A stretch of DNA of 8,660 nucleotides from Thermoleophilia bacterium (GTDB lineage: Bacteria > Actinomycetota > Thermoleophilia > RBG-16-64-13). Shown here piece by piece: positions 6,737-8,660 of this stretch. The position numbers and the translations under genes were made by a program. Under the pieces are notes generated by a model. The model had not been told where the DNA came from, searched no databases, and was given only the letters and a program-made list of their open reading frames with translations. Positions within the stretch are counted from its first letter, which is position 1, and each line of letters begins with the position of its first letter. The stretch covers positions 1-8,660 of the forward strand of contig JAFGIH010000108.1 of the NCBI GenBank assembly GCA_016929985.1, given 5' to 3'.

Positions 6737-7996
6737 TCAGTCCAGCTCTATCCGATCCTCGGTGCCGTAGCGCAAGGCTAGTACCAGGGTGAGGTACTCG
6801 CGCAGGTGCCTCGTGGTGAGGAAGTTCTGGCGCACCAACTCGCGGGCGCCGCGCCCGATCTGGCCTATGCGGTGCCGTTCGGAGAGCAGGTAGCGGATGC
6901 GCATGGCGGCTCCTTCGGGTGTGTCCACGAGGAAGCCGGTGCGGTGGTTCAGGAGCTGCAGGCGTATGCCGCCGGTGTTACCGCCGATGACCGGCTTGCC
7001 CTTCCACATGGCCTCGGTGACGGTGAGCCCGAAGCCCTCCCGGAGGGATTTTTGCAGCACGATGTCGGCCGCCGACTGGAGAGCGTTGATGGTCCGGTCG
7101 CTGTAATGACCGGAGGAGAGCACGTGGATATCGGGGTCGCCCTCGGCGGCGGTTCGTACCTCCGCGAGCACAGTCTCACCCTCCGGGTCGTCGGCCGCGC
7201 TGCCCCCGGCCAGCACCAACTGCAGGCCCGGGACGAACTCCTTGGCGAGACGGTAGGCCTCGATCACCCCGACAGGGTCTTTGAAGCGGTCGAAACGCGA
7301 GACCTGCAGCACCATGGGCCGCGACGGGTCGATGTTGAACTCCTCCAGCACACTCCCCAGAGTCTCGGGGTCGATGGGGAGGTTCTTCTCACTCAAGGGG
7401 TCGATGCTTGGCGTGATGAGAAACACGGGGTGCGGCATCGGCTGGGCGAAGGCGTCCAGCGAGAAGACGCTGGCGTCGTAGTCGAGTAGGAATCGCCGCA
7501 GATACTTCCACACCGGGCGGTAAGGGTGACTGAGGTCGATGTGGCAGCGCCAGATCCAGGTGCCCTTCCTGTCGGGACAGTGGCCGAGGAGCGGTGCGGG
7601 CTGGGGATCGTGGATGAAGACCACGTCGGCTTCTTCGAGGATGGGTCGCAGCCGGACGGCGTTCTGGGCATTCACCTCTTCATACTCTCTCAGGAGGGCC
7701 GGGGGGATCTGGATTGACTTGCCTTGAAGGGCGTTGTGGAACGACTTGGTGCAGGCGAAGAAGTCCGCGGTGCCGTCTATTACCTCCCAACTGGCGTCGA
7801 TGCCGACCGCCCGCATGAGGGGGACCATCGTCTCGAGAATCTCGGCCACACCGCCGCCCTTGCGGGTGGAGTTCACATGCACGAGTCTCATGCCGCGCAG
7901 CGGTTCTGCCAGCTGACGGAGTTGCTCGACCGCGTCTTCACCGGCATGTTCCGCGTACCTCTCGAGAAGGCCATCGTCTGGGAGCGCGTGGTTCAT
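6737..7996 (-). CDS. treT: Trehalose synthase, TreT type (GT4 glycosyltransferase)
   Basis: The 419-residue protein closely resembles archaeal TreT as I recall it from Pyrococcus and Thermococcus. TreT makes trehalose directly and reversibly from NDP-glucose and glucose. Shared blocks include LRGMRLVHVNSTRKGGGVAE (about 33-52), the glycine-rich nucleotide-sugar loop; IDASWEVIDGTADFF; FHNALQG; FIHDPQPAPLL; WIWRCHIDLSHP (about 146-157); TPSIDPLSEKN; QVSRFDRFKDP (about 230); and EGFGLTVTEAMWKGKPVIGG, the GT4 acidic-pair motif near residue 320. There is no signal peptide or membrane segment. The ATG overlaps the stop codon of the upstream gene in an ATGA, with GGGGAGG just ahead, so translation is probably coupled. 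Its place before otsA gives one transcript two trehalose-forming enzymes. In some organisms TreT works mainly in breakdown, so direction in the cell is open. Confidence 0.92.
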   Translation of the reverse strand: MNHALPDDGLLERYAEHAGEDAVEQLRQLAEPLRGMRLVHVNSTRKGGGVAEILETMVPLMRAVGIDASWEVIDGTADFFACTKSFHNALQGKSIQIPPALLREYEEVNAQNAVRLRPILEEADVVFIHDPQPAPLLGHCPDRKGTWIWRCHIDLSHPYRPVWKYLRRFLLDYDASVFSLDAFAQPMPHPVFLITPSIDPLSEKNLPIDPETLGSVLEEFNIDPSRPMVLQVSRFDRFKDPVGVIEAYRLAKEFVPGLQLVLAGGSAADDPEGETVLAEVRTAAEGDPDIHVLSSGHYSDRTINALQSAADIVLQKSLREGFGLTVTEAMWKGKPVIGGNTGGIRLQLLNHRTGFLVDTPEGAAMRIRYLLSERHRIGQIGRGARELVRQNFLTTRHLREYLTLVLALRYGTEDRIELD

Positions 7997-8660
7997 GGCG
8001 CCACCTCCCCGGAGGTGCTGTCAGAAACAGGTTCTCCCTGCCGGTCGAAGAAGCCGGTGAGCACTTCACTCAGGCGATCGCGGAGCACGAAGAGCGACTC
8101 GAAATAGGGATCGATGGCGGCCACCGAGTCGCGCAGCTCTTCGTACTCGGGTCCCATGCCCATGAGCCAGGCTTGGAAGTCGTCCCGCCCGATGGGTTCT
8201 CTGCGCCGGGCGTCGACGAAGTGGTAGAAGATGCTGCCCACCGACATCTTGGGCAGGGCGTCGACGAGCTCGCTCGGGTGATAGAGGCGCTTGTAGGTGT
8301 CGAAAACCACGATGACCGAGCGGGCGAAATGGAACTGTTGGTCGGCCCGGGTGAAGAGCATGAGCTCGGTCTCGTCCAGTCGCTCGTCGATGACCTCGAT
8401 GAGTTCCTGGCGGAGGTCCTCCATGTTCGAGTAGTCCGCCGGATCGATCACCGCCAGCCGCTCGGCGGCGGTGTGGTCGTGGAGCTTGTGACGGCACCAG
8501 GTGGCAAAGTCGTTGTTGTATTCGCGGTCGGTGAGCTGGGGCCTGAGGAGCGTGCCCCAGAAGTGGTGGTAGATGGACCCCACGTGGACGTCCCGCAGCA
8601 CGTCGCGGAGTTCCCGAAGCGTCTGCGCCCGGCGTCCGGTGGCGACGATGGCCAGTGCAC
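7993..8660 (-). CDS. DUF5752-like protein with two domain copies (5' end outside window)
   Basis: At least 222 codons are present, reading in from base 8658 with no stop; the true start lies to the right of the window. I link it to DUF5752-type proteins, which I recall beside trehalose synthase genes; the biochemical role is unknown. Two copies of one domain can be aligned. VGSIYHHF (8560-8583) matches VGSIFYHF (8218-8241). Each is preceded by an ELxDxL helix, followed by a DFxxW block, an IDP turn and an LRxxLxEV helix, and the two copies are about 110-114 residues apart. The conserved His, Trp and Asp-Pro positions suggest a structural or ligand-binding unit, but no known catalytic motif is visible. 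The acidic C-terminus ends in an ATGA overlap with treT, implying coupled, roughly matched synthesis and perhaps a physical or regulatory partnership. Confidence 0.7.
   Translation of the reverse strand, partial: ALAIVATGRRAQTLRELRDVLRDVHVGSIYHHFWGTLLRPQLTDREYNNDFATWCRHKLHDHTAAERLAVIDPADYSNMEDLRQELIEVIDERLDETELMLFTRADQQFHFARSVIVVFDTYKRLYHPSELVDALPKMSVGSIFYHFVDARRREPIGRDDFQAWLMGMGPEYEELRDSVAAIDPYFESLFVLRDRLSEVLTGFFDRQGEPVSDSTSGEVAP

Noticed and set aside
6015..6770. 251-codon open frame on the + strand opposite otsA
   Set aside because: The - strand frame is a textbook GT20 enzyme with every active-site residue. The + frame is an antisense by-product of GC-rich codons, as are 5457-6014 and 6806-7489.
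1..8660. CRISPR arrays, tRNAs, insertion sequences, integrase or attachment sites
   Set aside because: No regularly spaced repeats, tRNA-like cloverleaf, transposase frame or flanking direct repeats were found. The genes are ordinary metabolic and transport genes with even composition.

Overview
The window is GC-rich (AT-rich only in one short island near 2715-2770) and densely packed with bacterial-style genes: overlapping stop/start codons, Shine-Dalgarno sites and intrinsic-terminator hairpins. Protein sequence and base composition suggest a high-GC bacterium, possibly a deep-branching actinobacterium. No rRNA or other marker gene is present, so this placement is only a guess. There are no mobile elements, CRISPR arrays, tRNAs or rRNAs that I can see.

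Left part (1-1720, + strand): the 3' end of ilvB, then ilvN and ilvC, in the classic branched-chain amino acid order. ilvB and ilvN share one base, and ilvC follows 34 bases later with its own ribosome binding site. A 17-bp perfect hairpin closes the operon. IlvN keeps the residues linked to valine feedback in E. coli IlvH. IlvC keeps all catalytic residues, but its cofactor loop looks unlike that of a standard NADPH enzyme.

Middle part (1740-5031): a LysR-type regulator (- strand) lies convergent to ilvC and divergent from an EamA/DMT-family permease (+). The 347-base gap between them holds an AT-rich control region and a well-formed intrinsic terminator on the + strand that follows no recognisable gene. 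It is a candidate attenuator of the permease or the end of a small RNA. Next come an alpha/beta hydrolase (-) and, divergent from it, a 78-residue coiled-coil protein of unknown role (+).

Right part (5137-8660, - strand): an operon read leftwards as DUF5752-like protein (its start lies outside the window), treT (trehalose glycosyltransferring synthase) and otsA (trehalose-6-phosphate synthase). The first two overlap by four bases. An 80-base element with 22-bp perfect inverted arms begins three bases after the otsA stop codon. The operon therefore encodes two different routes to trehalose, one direct and one through trehalose-6-phosphate, and no trehalose-6-phosphate phosphatase is visible in the window. 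The DUF5752-like protein is built from two copies of one domain, which I could align by eye.

I see no clearly new defence or mobile system. The best leads are the orphan terminator, the two-route trehalose operon with its duplicated-domain partner, and the unusual IlvC cofactor loop.
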